From NCBI RefSeq assembly GCF_009664085.1, contig NZ_CP039268.1, positions 915,501 through 979,500 on the forward strand: DNA of 64,000 bases, read 5' to 3'. Below the pieces are notes generated by a model. That model saw nothing but the letters and a program-made list of their open reading frames with translations, was not told where the DNA came from and did no database searches. Numbering within the stretch: the first letter of the stretch is position 1; each line of letters starts with the position of its first letter. Below are positions 9,707 to 21,835 of this stretch, in pieces. Source of the DNA: Thermochromatium tepidum ATCC 43061 (GTDB lineage: Bacteria > Pseudomonadota > Gammaproteobacteria > Chromatiales > Chromatiaceae). The translations under genes and the position numbers were made by a program.

Positions 9707-10879
9707 GTGAAACCAGGTTTCAAGTCCGTCTTGACGCTTGCCCTATTCATACCCTTGCTGGTCACGGCGGGTTGCAGCATGAGCGAGATCCAGGACAGCC
9801 TGCCCGATCAGCGTCTCGTCTATAAAAAACAGCGCGAGGCGTCCGAGAATCTCGAGATTCCACCGGACCTGACCGCCGGTCGCTTCGACGACGCGCTTGA
9901 TATTCCAGCCGTTGATCGTCCGACGACCTTCTCCGAATACGCCGGAGGGCGCGAGCAACGCCAACGAATCGCCAGTCAGGGCGATGTGCTCCCCCAGGTT
10001 CAAAACGTCGAACTCAAACGACGCGGCGGCGAGCGCTGGCTCGAGGTCCAGGCCGCGCCCCAGACCCTTTGGCCGCGACTCGTTGCCTTCTGGCGCGAGC
10101 AAGGCATCCTGCTGACCGAGCAGAATCCGACCCTCGGTGTGATGCGCACCGACTGGCTCGACAACCGCGCCGAGATCCGCAAGGACTTCATCACACGCAT
10201 GGTGAGCAAGGTTGCCGAGGGCCTTTATTCGACCTCAACCCGCGATCAGTACAGTCTGCGGATCGAGGAGGGGATCAAGCCGGGCACCACCGAGATCCGC
10301 CTGACCCATCGCGGTATGGTCGAACGCCTGGTGACGGATGGCATCGGCGACAACAGCCGCACCATCTGGGAGCCGAGCGGCTCGGACAAGGAGAAGGAGG
10401 CCGAGATGCTACGGCGTCTCATGGTCTATCTAGGCGCTTCCCAGTCCAGGGCCGCCGGTTCTGGAACCGAGGTCGCGGCTACAGGTCAGCCGGTCGGCGC
10501 CAACACGCGCCTGTCGATCGAAGGCGGCGTGCCCGTCATTCTCATCCCGCAGGAATTTCGTTCTGCGTGGCGACTGACCGGAACCGCGCTCGACCGCGCC
10601 GGTTTCGCCGTCGAGGATCGCGACCAGACCCAGGGCGTCTACTATGTCCGCTATGCCGGTCGCGGCGACCCGCCGCCATCCGACGGCAAGAAGCCAGGGC
10701 TCCTGTCGCGCCTGGCCTTCTGGCGCAAGAAGGAGGTCGATAGCGTCAAGCAATATCAGGTGAAAGTCAGCGGCAACGCGACCGAGTCGCGTGTAACCGT
10801 GCTCGCCGCCGACGGAACACCTGACCCCAGCCCAAACAGTCAGCGTATCCTGGGCCTGCTCCAGGAACAGATGCACTGA
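9707..10879 (+). CDS. bamC: Outer membrane assembly lipoprotein BamC
   Basis: Lipoprotein component of the BAM complex that assists beta-barrel insertion into the outer membrane. The N terminus is a lipoprotein signal peptide ending in the lipobox LVTAGC. Then come a flexible segment (LPDQRLVYKKQREASENLEIPPDLT) typical of the BamC N terminus that contacts BamD, and two helix-grip domains. GTG 9707 is preferred to TTG 9701 because GAGAGG at 9692-9697 is 9 bases from the GTG and only 3 from the TTG. With 390 residues it is longer than the E. coli protein. The left end of the IS605 derivative lies 12 bases before the ribosome binding site, so the gene may no longer be driven from the dapA side. 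Confidence 0.88.
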   Translation: MKPGFKSVLTLALFIPLLVTAGCSMSEIQDSLPDQRLVYKKQREASENLEIPPDLTAGRFDDALDIPAVDRPTTFSEYAGGREQRQRIASQGDVLPQVQNVELKRRGGERWLEVQAAPQTLWPRLVAFWREQGILLTEQNPTLGVMRTDWLDNRAEIRKDFITRMVSKVAEGLYSTSTRDQYSLRIEEGIKPGTTEIRLTHRGMVERLVTDGIGDNSRTIWEPSGSDKEKEAEMLRRLMVYLGASQSRAAGSGTEVAATGQPVGANTRLSIEGGVPVILIPQEFRSAWRLTGTALDRAGFAVEDRDQTQGVYYVRYAGRGDPPPSDGKKPGLLSRLAFWRKKEVDSVKQYQVKVSGNATESRVTVLAADGTPDPSPNSQRILGLLQEQMH

Positions 10880-11077
10880 TGCGAGGCCTCTTCGCAGCTA
10901 GAGCGCCGGCACCCTTTGGCCGCCCCTGACCCAGGGCCGTTGCGCCTTAACACCTCGCGCCGTCGTTGTCGTTCGACATTCGCCCCGGACTCTCAGCCGC
11001 CGTGTCACGGCTAGCGGGCCAACTCTATCCAAGCCCAATGCCGATCAGTATACTGGTTCGACTTCACTTCAGGCCCT

Positions 11078-11162
11078 GCCCGGGTGGCGAAATTGGTAGA
11101 CGCAAGGGACTTAAAATCCCTCGGCTTCGGTCATGCCGGTTCGAGTCCGGCCCCGGGCACCA
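11078..11162 (+). tRNA. tRNA-Leu(TAA)
   Basis: An 85-base cloverleaf with an encoded CCA end. The acceptor arms GCCCGGG (11078-11084) and CCCGGGC (11152-11158) pair fully, A is the discriminator, and the anticodon stem AGGGA/TCCCT encloses the loop CTTAAAA, giving anticodon TAA. The T arm is CCGGTTCGAGTCCGG, and a long variable arm identifies a class II tRNA. TATACT at 11049-11054 is a possible -10 box with no clear -35 partner. Confidence 0.96.
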
Positions 11163-11253
11163 TGGATTTTATACGGCTTGGGTCGTCGTCGACCGGCGCG
11201 GGCGTGGTTCCGGCACGACCTTGCCGCAAAGACAGGCGATTCGATCTCTCACC

Positions 11254-12153
11254 ATGCGTCTCCCCGAGCTGAACGTCCGGATCCAAAGCCCCACGGGCTG
11301 GCGTAATCGTCTCTACCAATACTATCGGCTGGTACGTCTGCATCGACCGATCGGCATCTTTCTGCTGATGTGGCCGGCGCTCTGGGCGCTGTGGTTGGCC
11401 GGCGAGGGGCAGCCGCCTTGGTCGGTGGTGCTGATCTTCGTGTTGGGCGTGGTGCTGATGCGCTCCGCCGGCTGTGCCATCAATGATTACGCCGATCGCA
11501 ACTTCGATGGCCATGTGGCGCGCACCAGTCAGCGTCCGCTCGCCACGGGGCAGGTGACGCCGCGTGAGGCGATCGGGGTGTTCATGGTTCTGAGCCTGAT
11601 CGCCTTTGCCCTGGTGCTGCAACTGAACTGGCAGACGGTGGCGCTGTCCGTCGTCGCCTTGGCGCTGACCTTCGTCTATCCCTTCATGAAGCGCTTCACC
11701 CATGTGCCGCAGCTCTTTCTGGGCGCAGCCTTCGGCTGGGCGATCCCAATGGCCTTCACTGCCGTCACCGGCAGTATCCCGTTCCATGCCTGGGTGCTGT
11801 TCGTCGCAACTCTGATCTGGGCACTCATCTATGACACCCAGTACGCCATGGTCGATCGCGAGGACGATCTCAAGATTGGGATCAAATCGACCGCCATCCT
11901 CTTCGGACGCTGGGATCGGCTGGCGATCGGATTGTTGCAGCTCCTGATGCTCGGGCTGTTGGTCTGGATCGGCGAGGTGACGGGGCGGGGCGTCTTCTAT
12001 CAGATCGGACTGCTGGCAGCGGCGGCGCTGGCGGTCTATCAGCAGTATTTGATCCGCCAGCGCGATCCGTCGCTCTGTTTCCAGGCCTTTCTCAACAACA
12101 ACTACTTCGGCATGGTCATCTTCATCGGTTTGGTTTTTGACTACGCCCTCTGA
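11254..12153 (+). CDS. ubiA: 4-hydroxybenzoate polyprenyltransferase
   Basis: Integral membrane enzyme that attaches the polyprenyl chain to 4-hydroxybenzoate in ubiquinone synthesis. The two Asp-rich motifs that bind Mg-diphosphate are NDYADRNFD (N77-D85) and DTQYAMVDREDD (from D194). About nine hydrophobic segments and 299 residues fit the family. The open frame extends upstream through the tRNA-Leu gene, so the first methionine beyond the tRNA (11254, MRLPELNVRIQ) is taken as the start. It converges with hpt. Confidence 0.93.
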   Translation: MRLPELNVRIQSPTGWRNRLYQYYRLVRLHRPIGIFLLMWPALWALWLAGEGQPPWSVVLIFVLGVVLMRSAGCAINDYADRNFDGHVARTSQRPLATGQVTPREAIGVFMVLSLIAFALVLQLNWQTVALSVVALALTFVYPFMKRFTHVPQLFLGAAFGWAIPMAFTAVTGSIPFHAWVLFVATLIWALIYDTQYAMVDREDDLKIGIKSTAILFGRWDRLAIGLLQLLMLGLLVWIGEVTGRGVFYQIGLLAAAALAVYQQYLIRQRDPSLCFQAFLNNNYFGMVIFIGLVFDYAL

Positions 12154-12162
12154 ACATGGCAC

Positions 12163-12211
12163 GCCCGCGCCCCTCTCGCCCCGCAAGAGGGTGGTTGGGG
12201 AGGGGCCGGGC
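12163..12211. terminator. GC-rich hairpin between the convergent genes ubiA and hpt
   Basis: The segments GCCCGCGCCCCTC (12163-12175) and GAGGGGCCGGGC (12200-12211) can pair, with a smaller inner stem CCCTCT/AGAGGG. There is no T tract on either side, so this is at best a bidirectional transcription or RNA-stability element. Its wording resembles the CCCTCTC...GAGAGGG intergenic repeats common in high-GC gammaproteobacteria. Confidence 0.4.
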
Positions 12212-12220
12212 GGCTGCGAC

Positions 12221-12772
12221 TCAACAATCGACATCCGCTACCGCATATAGCCCAGGGGCGTTGCGGAAGTAATTCTTGTAGTCGAGCCCATAGCCATAGA
12301 GATAACGATCCGGCACCCGGATACCGACCACATCGGCCGCGCAGGCATGTTCGCGCTCCTTCTCGACCAACACTGCCGTGGTCACACTGGCTGCGCCGTC
12401 CTCCCGGCAGGCCCGCACGATATGCTCCAGCGTGATGCCCTCGTCGAGGATATCGTCGAGCACCAGCACATGCTCGCCGCGAATGGCCTCGGATGGGCGA
12501 TGGTGCCAGCCGATCTCGCCGCCGCGCGTGGCCCCTTGATAGCGGCTGGCATGGATGTAGTCGAGTCTGAGCTGGAAATCGAGCCTGGGCAGCAGCCGTC
12601 CGGTGACCACGGTGGCTCCAGTCATGACGCAGAGCACCAGTGGGTCCTTGTCGCCCAGGCGTGCGGTCAGAGCGGCGGCCATGCGGTCGAGCGCGGCCTC
12701 GATGTCATTCGCCGTGGCCAGACATTCGGCGCGGCTGGCAACAGCCGCGTAAGTCTGAGGATCGAGTTTCAT
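12221..12772 (-). CDS. hpt: Hypoxanthine-guanine phosphoribosyltransferase
   Basis: Purine salvage enzyme that transfers a phosphoribosyl group from PRPP to hypoxanthine or guanine. The PRPP loop VLVLDDILDEGITL is at residues 102-115, and a type I phosphoribosyltransferase fold is expected from the 183 residues. The start at 12772 is chosen because its ATG overlaps the nagZ stop (ATGA, 12772-12769); the longer upstream frame runs inside nagZ. The pairing of nagZ with a purine salvage gene occurs in other gammaproteobacteria. Base specificity cannot be settled from the sequence by eye. Confidence 0.87.
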   Translation of the reverse strand: MKLDPQTYAAVASRAECLATANDIEAALDRMAAALTARLGDKDPLVLCVMTGATVVTGRLLPRLDFQLRLDYIHASRYQGATRGGEIGWHHRPSEAIRGEHVLVLDDILDEGITLEHIVRACREDGAASVTTAVLVEKEREHACAADVVGIRVPDRYLYGYGLDYKNYFRNAPGLYAVADVDC

Positions 12773-13851
12773 GATTGGTTTTTTGGCTCCGGAGTCGTGG
12801 GATCCTCGAGCGGCAGCTCGAGCGAATTGTGGGTTTTGAGTTGGGCGATATGGCTCAGGGCGCGGTGCCATTCGGGGCTTTCATGCAGCCGGACACGATC
12901 GAGCGGCTTACGCCCGTGCATCCGCAGTAGTCGCAGACTGGTCGCCGGATCGCGATGGTCTTTGAAGGCCGCAAGCATTGAAACGGCCGCCGGACGATTG
13001 TTGCAGATCAGGAGCATATCGCAGCCGGCCGCCACCGCCGCCCGCGCGCGCTCAACATGATCACCGGCCACGTCGGCGGCCGCCATGTTGAGATCGTCAC
13101 TGAAGATAACGCCCTGGAATCCGAGCTGCCGACGCAGGATCTGGCGCAACCAGAGCGGCGAAAACCCCGCCGGGCGCGGATCGATACGCGGATAGATCAC
13201 ATGCGCCGGCATGATCGCCTCAAGCCCTTGGGCGATAAGCCGCCGGAAGGGAACCAGATCCTCCAGTTCTAGATCGACGAGGGGACGCTCGTCGCGTGGT
13301 AGATCGGTGTGTGAATCGGCCTCGACCCCACCATGCCCCGGGAAATGCTTGCCGACACTGGCCATGCCCGCCTGATGCGCACCGCGCATCCAGCTCGACG
13401 CCAGCTCACCGACCACCTGCGGATCGGCGCTGAAACCACGATCACCGATCACGCGACTGATACCGCGATCCAGATCCAGCACGGGTGCGAAGCTGAAATC
13501 CACCCCGACCGCACGCAACTCAGCGGCCATCAGCCAGGCGATGGACTCGCAGGCAGCGCGTGCCTGGGCTGGACGCTCGCGATGCAGCCGGCCCAGACAC
13601 CCGGCCGGCGGCAGGCGCGTAAAACCCTCGCGGAAACGCTGCACCCGTCCGCCCTCCTGATCGACGCCGATCAATAGGGCCGGTTCGCGTAGCCTGTGGA
13701 TGGTCGTTGTCAGCGCCGTGAGTTGTTCGGGTGATTCGTAGTTACGCGCGAACAAGATGACGCCACCGACGGCCGGATGACGCAGCAGTTCGCGCTCCTC
13801 GGCGTCGAGCGCCGTTCCCGCGAGATCGAGCATGATGGGGCCAAGTGGCAT
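12769..13851 (-). CDS. nagZ: Beta-N-acetylhexosaminidase (GH3)
   Basis: Cytoplasmic glycosidase that removes N-acetylglucosamine from anhydro-muropeptides during peptidoglycan recycling. Family marks are GVDQEGGRVQR, the loop KHFPGHGGVEADSHTDLP (K168-P185) with the catalytic histidine, and the segment FSDDLNMAA with the nucleophilic aspartate. The start MPLGPIMLDL at 13851 gives 360 residues; an upstream in-frame start adds 20 residues unlike the family. The stop overlaps hpt by four bases, so the two are translationally coupled. It is transcribed divergently from ftsH across a 257-base gap. Confidence 0.94.
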   Translation of the reverse strand: MPLGPIMLDLAGTALDAEERELLRHPAVGGVILFARNYESPEQLTALTTTIHRLREPALLIGVDQEGGRVQRFREGFTRLPPAGCLGRLHRERPAQARAACESIAWLMAAELRAVGVDFSFAPVLDLDRGISRVIGDRGFSADPQVVGELASSWMRGAHQAGMASVGKHFPGHGGVEADSHTDLPRDERPLVDLELEDLVPFRRLIAQGLEAIMPAHVIYPRIDPRPAGFSPLWLRQILRRQLGFQGVIFSDDLNMAAADVAGDHVERARAAVAAGCDMLLICNNRPAAVSMLAAFKDHRDPATSLRLLRMHGRKPLDRVRLHESPEWHRALSHIAQLKTHNSLELPLEDPTTPEPKNQS

Positions 13852-14108
13852 GGTCAAACCCGTCGCTGAGGCATTCGACGCCAGATTAACGAGCCGGCAG
13901 GCAGACGGCAACCCAAAACGCGGAACCCATCCTCGTTTCCGAACTCCAATCCGCGCGCAAACCCTGATAAGCTCCGATCAACAGGGGTTCATCGCGAACC
14001 TTTTCTATTGCATTTATAGCTCAAGGCCCGATCTAGCCTGTCAAGACAGGCGAGGTCCAGACACCGCGCCCCGACTTCAGTCCGGTCAACGAGGACAGCT
14101 CCGATACC

Positions 14109-16028
<1,920 letters not shown>

Positions 16029-16049
16029 ACGGATTCAATCGGACTAAAC

Positions 16050-16085
16050 AGGCCCTCGCGATCGCTCGCAAGGGCCTCTTCTTGT
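16050..16085 (+). terminator. Intrinsic terminator after ftsH
   Basis: AGGCCCT (16050-16056) pairs with AGGGCCT (16071-16077), extended by GCGA/TCGC across one mismatch, and the stem is followed by the pyrimidine tract CTTCTTCTT. It lies 22 bases after the ftsH stop. Confidence 0.82.
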
Positions 16086-16135
16086 GCGGTGTCTCATTTA
16101 AGAATCCACGGCCTTTAGACCGTGCAGGTGAAAGG

Positions 16136-16381
16136 CTACTCGAGTTTTACGCCGGCCTGCTGAGCCGGCGTGCGCGCCTTGATGGAGAGCGCGTGCAGCT
16201 CGCCGCTGGCCAGTTGCTCCCGGACCGTCTCCATGACCAGACGCTCGCGCTTGATGAGCGACAGGCCCTCGAAGGCGTCGCTGACGACGATGGCCTCGAA
16301 ATGGGCGCCATCCCCAGTGACCTGGACCTCGGCCCCGGGCAGTCCAGCGCGAATGAGTTGTGCGACTACTTCGGTTTCCAA
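16136..16381 (-). CDS. ibaG: BolA-family protein IbaG
   Basis: Small BolA/YrbA-type protein that works with a monothiol glutaredoxin in iron-sulfur or acid-stress handling. The core GDGAHFEAIVVSDAFEGLSLIKRERLV and the C-terminal HALSIKARTPAQ match the family. An upstream in-frame ATG (16399) exists, but it precedes the GAGGAG at 16394-16389. The TTG at 16381 lies 7 bases after that site and gives 81 residues whose N terminus has the same length as E. coli IbaG, so TTG is the likely start. Unlike E. coli, murA is not adjacent in this window. Confidence 0.85.
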   Translation of the reverse strand: METEVVAQLIRAGLPGAEVQVTGDGAHFEAIVVSDAFEGLSLIKRERLVMETVREQLASGELHALSIKARTPAQQAGVKLE

Positions 16382-16408
16382 GTTTTGACTCCTCATCATT
16401 CAGCCGCG

Positions 16409-16490
16409 TAGGTTGGGTTGCTGTTGTTCGGCAACCCAACACTGGCACCATCATCATGCGAGGTTGGGTTGGCTGAGCCAACCCAACCTA
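16409..16490. repeat. Pair of GGTTGGGTT inverted repeats
   Basis: Two related hairpins lie between ibaG and the end of prfC. The first has GGTTGGGTTG (16411-16420) against CAACCCAAC (16432-16440). The second is a 29-base perfect inverted repeat at 16461-16489 with 13-bp arms GGTTGGGTTGGC-type and a TGA loop. Neither has a T tract. They look like copies of one short intergenic repeat. Confidence 0.7.
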
Positions 16491-16501
16491 TATTGCTCGA
16501 T

Positions 16502-18082
<1,581 letters not shown>

Positions 18083-18155
18083 GGTATCTGGGTCGGTGCG
18101 GATGGATGAGGCACTACAGGGTGTCTCAAGGAGAGGTGTGCTGTCTTCCAGGGCG

Positions 18156-19556
18156 TTAGGGGCGCTGGTTCAAGCGCTGGCGTCCACGTTCGATGGCAGC
18201 GCGCACCTGGGCCGGCGCCGTGCCCCCGATGTGGTCGCGTGCGGCGACCGAGCCCTCGAGTGTCAGTACAGAAAAGACATCGGCCTCGATCGCTGGCGAG
18301 AATTGGCAAAGCTCTTCGAGGGTCAGTTCGGCCAGATCGCGCCCCTCGCGCACGCCGAGCGCGACCGCGCGTCCGACGATCTCATGGGCATCGCGGAAGG
18401 GGATCCCCCGGCGTACCAGATAGTCGGCTAGATCAGTGGCGGTGCTAAAACCCTGTTTGGCCGCCGCGCGCATCCGGTCGCGGTTGCAGGTGACATGCGC
18501 CATCATCTCGGCATAGACCCTGAGTGTGCCCTTGAGGGTATCCACGGTATCAAACAGCGGCTCCTTGTCCTCCTGGTTGTCCTTGTTGTAGGCCAGCGGC
18601 TGGGACTTCATCAGGGTCAGCAGACCCATCAGATGGCCGAAGATGCGCCCGCTCTTGCCGCGCACTAGCTCGGGCACATCGGGGTTCTTCTTCTGGGGCA
18701 TGATCGAGGAGCCGGTGCAGAAGCTGTCGGAAAGCTCGATGAAACCAAACTGGGCCGATGACCAGAGGATCAATTCTTCTGAGAAACGTGACAGATGCAT
18801 CATCAGGATGGCGGCATCCGCCGTGAACTCGATGGCGAAGTCGCGATCCGAGACCGCATCGAGCGAGTTCTCGGCGGGGCGGTCAAAACCGAGCAGCGCA
18901 GCGGTGTAGTGACGGTCGATGGGATAGGTGGTCCCCGCCAAGGCAGCTGCCCCCAGGGGTGAGACGTTCAGCCGCCGCCGGCAGTCGGCCAGACGCTCAC
19001 GGTCGCGCTCCAGCATCTCGAACCAGGCCAGCAGGTGATGGCCGAAGGTGATGGGCTGGGCGACCTGGAGATGGGTAAAACCCGGCAAGATGGTCTCGGC
19101 CTCGCGCTCGGCCAGATCCAGGAGCGCGGTTTGCAGCCGGGCGATCTCGGTGCGGATGGCATCGATCTCGTCGCGCAACCACAGTCGCACATCGGTGGCG
19201 ACCTGATCGTTACGCGAGCGCCCGGTGTGGAGCTTTTTGCCCGCGTCGCCGATCTCGGCGGTCAGGGCCGATTCGATGTTCATGTGTACATCCTCGAGCG
19301 CGATCGACCATTCAAACTCACCGGCGTCGATGCGCGCCCGGATCCGCTCCAAGCCCGCGACGATGGCCTCGCGTTCGGCCTCGGTCAGGATCCCTTGGCG
19401 GGCGAGCATGGTGGCATGGGCGATCGAGCCCTGGATGTCGTAGCGATAGAGCCTGTGGTCGAACGCGACCGAGGCGGTAAAGGCCTCGACGAAGGCGTCG
19501 GTCGGGGCATTGAAGCGCCCGGCCCAGGGCTTGGCAGAGGAGTTCGAGTCTGACAT
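18156..19556 (-). CDS. argH: Argininosuccinate lyase
   Basis: Last enzyme of arginine synthesis, splitting argininosuccinate into arginine and fumarate. The fumarase/aspartase superfamily signature [16 protein letters not shown] is intact around residue 280, [16 protein letters not shown] is near 110, and the 466 residues are typical. It diverges from moeB across 95 bases. Confidence 0.96.
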   Translation of the reverse strand: MSDSNSSAKPWAGRFNAPTDAFVEAFTASVAFDHRLYRYDIQGSIAHATMLARQGILTEAEREAIVAGLERIRARIDAGEFEWSIALEDVHMNIESALTAEIGDAGKKLHTGRSRNDQVATDVRLWLRDEIDAIRTEIARLQTALLDLAEREAETILPGFTHLQVAQPITFGHHLLAWFEMLERDRERLADCRRRLNVSPLGAAALAGTTYPIDRHYTAALLGFDRPAENSLDAVSDRDFAIEFTADAAILMMHLSRFSEELILWSSAQFGFIELSDSFCTGSSIMPQKKNPDVPELVRGKSGRIFGHLMGLLTLMKSQPLAYNKDNQEDKEPLFDTVDTLKGTLRVYAEMMAHVTCNRDRMRAAAKQGFSTATDLADYLVRRGIPFRDAHEIVGRAVALGVREGRDLAELTLEELCQFSPAIEADVFSVLTLEGSVAARDHIGGTAPAQVRAAIERGRQRLNQRP

Positions 19557-19651
19557 GGAGGGGATCCAACGGCTGCAAAAGGATCATAATTTTACACTGA
19601 GGCCGGCTGCGGCCTAACATGTGTGCCATATTTCGTACGGAATAAGCCTCC

Positions 19652-20422
19652 ATGACCGACGACGAGCTGCTGCGTTACAGCCGCCAGATGCTACTGCCCC
19701 AATTCGGCATCGAGGGTCAGGAGCGTCTGCGTGCGTCCAGCGTGCTGGTCGCTGGACTCGGCGGACTCGGCTCGCCGGTGGCGCTCTATCTGGCAGCGGC
19801 CGGGGTCGGGCGCTTGCTGCTGGCCGATTTCGACCGCGTCGAGCTGTCCAACCTGCAACGTCAAATCCTGCACACCACAGACCGCCTCGGTCTGCCCAAG
19901 ACCGAGTCGGCCCGGCGTGCGCTCCAGGCCATCGCGCCGAACGTCGAACTCATCTCTGTCGATGCACCGCTCACGCCCGAGACCCTGCCCGAACTGGTTG
20001 GAGACGTGGATCTGGTCGTCGATGGCTGTGACAACTTCGCCACCCGCTTCGCCATCAACGCCGCCTGCCAGGCGGCACATGTCCCGCTGGTCTCGGGCGC
20101 GGCGATCCGGTTGGAAGGACAGGTGGCGGCGTTCAGCGGCCGGCCCGGCGGTCCCTGCTATCGGTGTCTCTACCCGGATGAAGGTACGCTCGATACCAGC
20201 TGTGCCGCCAATGGCGTGCTGGCGCCACTGGTCGGGATCATCGGCAGCCTCCAGGCGACCGAGGTGATCAAGATCCTCACTGGCCTCGGCACCCCCTTGT
20301 TCGGGCGCCTGCTCCTGCTCGATGCGGCGCGGATGGAGTGGCGCGAGGTCCAGTTGCACCCCGATCCGGCCTGCCCGGTCTGTTCCAAGACCGCCGACAC
20401 CAGATCTTCTGCGGCTTCCTGA
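19652..20422 (+). CDS. moeB: Molybdopterin-synthase adenylyltransferase-type protein (HesA/MoeB/ThiF)
   Basis: E1-like enzyme that adenylates the C terminus of a ubiquitin-like sulfur carrier such as MoaD or ThiS. Features are the nucleotide-binding VLVAGLGGLGSPVALYLAAAG, the arginine finger region SNLQRQILH, the catalytic-cysteine segment DTSCAANGVLAP, and two CxxC pairs (CYRC and CPVC) that bind structural zinc. No rhodanese domain is fused. With 256 residues it is MoeB-sized. Neither moa nor thi genes lie nearby, so the partner (MoaD or ThiS) cannot be assigned from context. Confidence 0.85.
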   Translation: MTDDELLRYSRQMLLPQFGIEGQERLRASSVLVAGLGGLGSPVALYLAAAGVGRLLLADFDRVELSNLQRQILHTTDRLGLPKTESARRALQAIAPNVELISVDAPLTPETLPELVGDVDLVVDGCDNFATRFAINAACQAAHVPLVSGAAIRLEGQVAAFSGRPGGPCYRCLYPDEGTLDTSCAANGVLAPLVGIIGSLQATEVIKILTGLGTPLFGRLLLLDAARMEWREVQLHPDPACPVCSKTADTRSSAAS

Positions 20423-20436
20423 GGAACCAACCCGCC

Positions 20437-20944
20437 GTGTCCATCCACTGCGACGTCAGCCCGACCGAGATCAAACAGGCCAACCTCCCGCACGAGCTGT
20501 TTCTCATCAATCTGGTCGGAAACCATATCCTGATGACGGTGGCGCTCGGCGGGCTCTTCGGCGCGGCCCCCTGGTCCATGCTGATCGTGCCGCTCCTCTC
20601 TTTCGCCATCCTCGGCTATACGCTCCGGCGCGCGCCGGTCGCGCCGATGCGACTCCTGGTATGTGATGTGTCACTGGCAGGTATGTGCGCGCCGCAGCCG
20701 GATCTTCATGGCGCTGCTCGGACTGTTGCTCGTGGTGGCGGGTCTGGGCTGGCTGGGCTATGCCAACGGGCTCATGATCAAGGAGGCCGCAATCGCCCTG
20801 GTGGTCGGCATCGGTATCCTGCCGCTGATGGTCACGCTCTTGGTGCTGGTCGTGATCGAGTCCGATGCGCTCTATCACGCCAATCAGGCCCAGCTCCCGG
20901 ACTGGGTCGTCGCGCGTTTTCCACCTCCGTCCGGCGACCCTTGA
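20437..20944 (+). pseudogene. Four-helix membrane protein gene with a frameshift
   Basis: Two overlapping frames together make one plausible protein. The first begins at GTG 20437 (VSIHCDVSPTEIKQANLPHE), has two hydrophobic helices and runs to about LRRAPVAPMRLLV. The second, one frame over, continues HWQVCARRSRIFMALL with two more helices, and ends IESDALYHANQAQLPDWVV at 20944. Removing one T near 20670 in GTGATGTGTCACTGG joins them smoothly (LLVCDVHWQVCARRSR). The first frame, if it continued, would run on in low-quality sequence to 21000. I do not recognise the family. It could be a real mutation, a sequencing error or, less likely, a programmed shift. It lies between moeB and mtnP and may be cotranscribed with them. 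Confidence 0.65.
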
Positions 20945-21008
20945 TACCGGTTTGGCTTCGAGCGCGCTCTCCGGTAAACTTCCAAGACTTTATCGCTTAA
21001 GGTGGCGC

Positions 21009-21749
21009 ATGGGTCTTCTCGCGATCATCGGCGGCTCGGGATTTTCGAGCCTTCCGTCTCTGACAGTGCTTGAATCCAGGTCGGTCGAGACGCCCTATGG
21101 GGCGACCTCGGCGGCGGTTGCGCGCGGGCGGCTTGCCGAGTGCGAGGTGCTGTTCCTGCCGCGTCATGGACCCTCGCATCATCTGCCGCCGCATCGCGTC
21201 AACTATCGCGCCAATCTCTGGGCGCTTCGCGCCTCGGGGGCCGATCGCGTCATTGGGCTGGCGTCCGTCGGCGGGATCACGCCGAGCTTCGGCCCGGGCA
21301 CGCTGGCGGTCCCGGACCAGATCATCGACTATACCTACGGACGCGAGCATACGATCTATGACGGCCTCGCGGGGGGCATCGAGCACATCGATTTCACCGA
21401 ACCTTACTGTGAGTCGCTGCGCCAGGCCCTGATCTCGGCCTGTGCGCGCGTGGGCGAGACTGTGGTGGCGCGCGGGACCTATGCCGCAACCCAGGGGCCG
21501 CGTCTGGAGTCGGCCGCCGAGATCCGGCGTCATGAACGGGATGGATGCGACATGGTTGGTATGACGGGCATGCCCGAGGCGGGTCTCGCACGCGAACTCG
21601 GTCTCTGCTATGCCAGTCTGGCCTTCGTCGTCAATTGGGCCGCCGGTAAGAGTGGCAACGTCATTACCATGAAGGAGATCGAGGACAATCTGGCCCTGTG
21701 TGTCGAGCGGGTGTCGACGGTCCTGGAGGCCGTGGCGGGCGCCGATTGA
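21009..21749 (+). CDS. mtnP: S-methyl-5'-thioinosine phosphorylase (MTAP/PNP family)
   Basis: Phosphorolyses methylthio-nucleosides formed from polyamine and quorum-signal synthesis. The protein has IIGGSGF at the N terminus, the phosphate-binding LPRHGPSHHLPPHRVNYRAN and GMTGMPEAGLAREL. The last is the wording I recall for the methylthioinosine-specific clade represented by Pseudomonas PA3004, rather than for methylthioadenosine phosphorylases. The start MGLLAIIGGSGF (21009) gives 246 residues; the longer frame upstream overlaps the preceding gene. Substrate preference is inferred from resemblance only. Confidence 0.85.
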   Translation: MGLLAIIGGSGFSSLPSLTVLESRSVETPYGATSAAVARGRLAECEVLFLPRHGPSHHLPPHRVNYRANLWALRASGADRVIGLASVGGITPSFGPGTLAVPDQIIDYTYGREHTIYDGLAGGIEHIDFTEPYCESLRQALISACARVGETVVARGTYAATQGPRLESAAEIRRHERDGCDMVGMTGMPEAGLARELGLCYASLAFVVNWAAGKSGNVITMKEIEDNLALCVERVSTVLEAVAGAD

Positions 21750-21835
21750 CGTCTTTAAGGGCCTGGATCGATGGACATTGGCTCCAATCACTGATCGAAG
21801 ATCCAACATTTCGCCTATTCGCAGGAGAAAACAGA

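Noticed and set aside
12347-13677. Plus-strand frames opposite hpt and nagZ
   Set aside because: They lack family motifs, while the minus-strand genes show intact catalytic motifs and a four-base overlap.
13852-14108. Heat-shock promoter for ftsH
   Set aside because: I searched the 257-base gap for a sigma-32-like CTTGAA...CCCCAT pattern and found no convincing match, nor a clear sigma-70 pair, so none was annotated.
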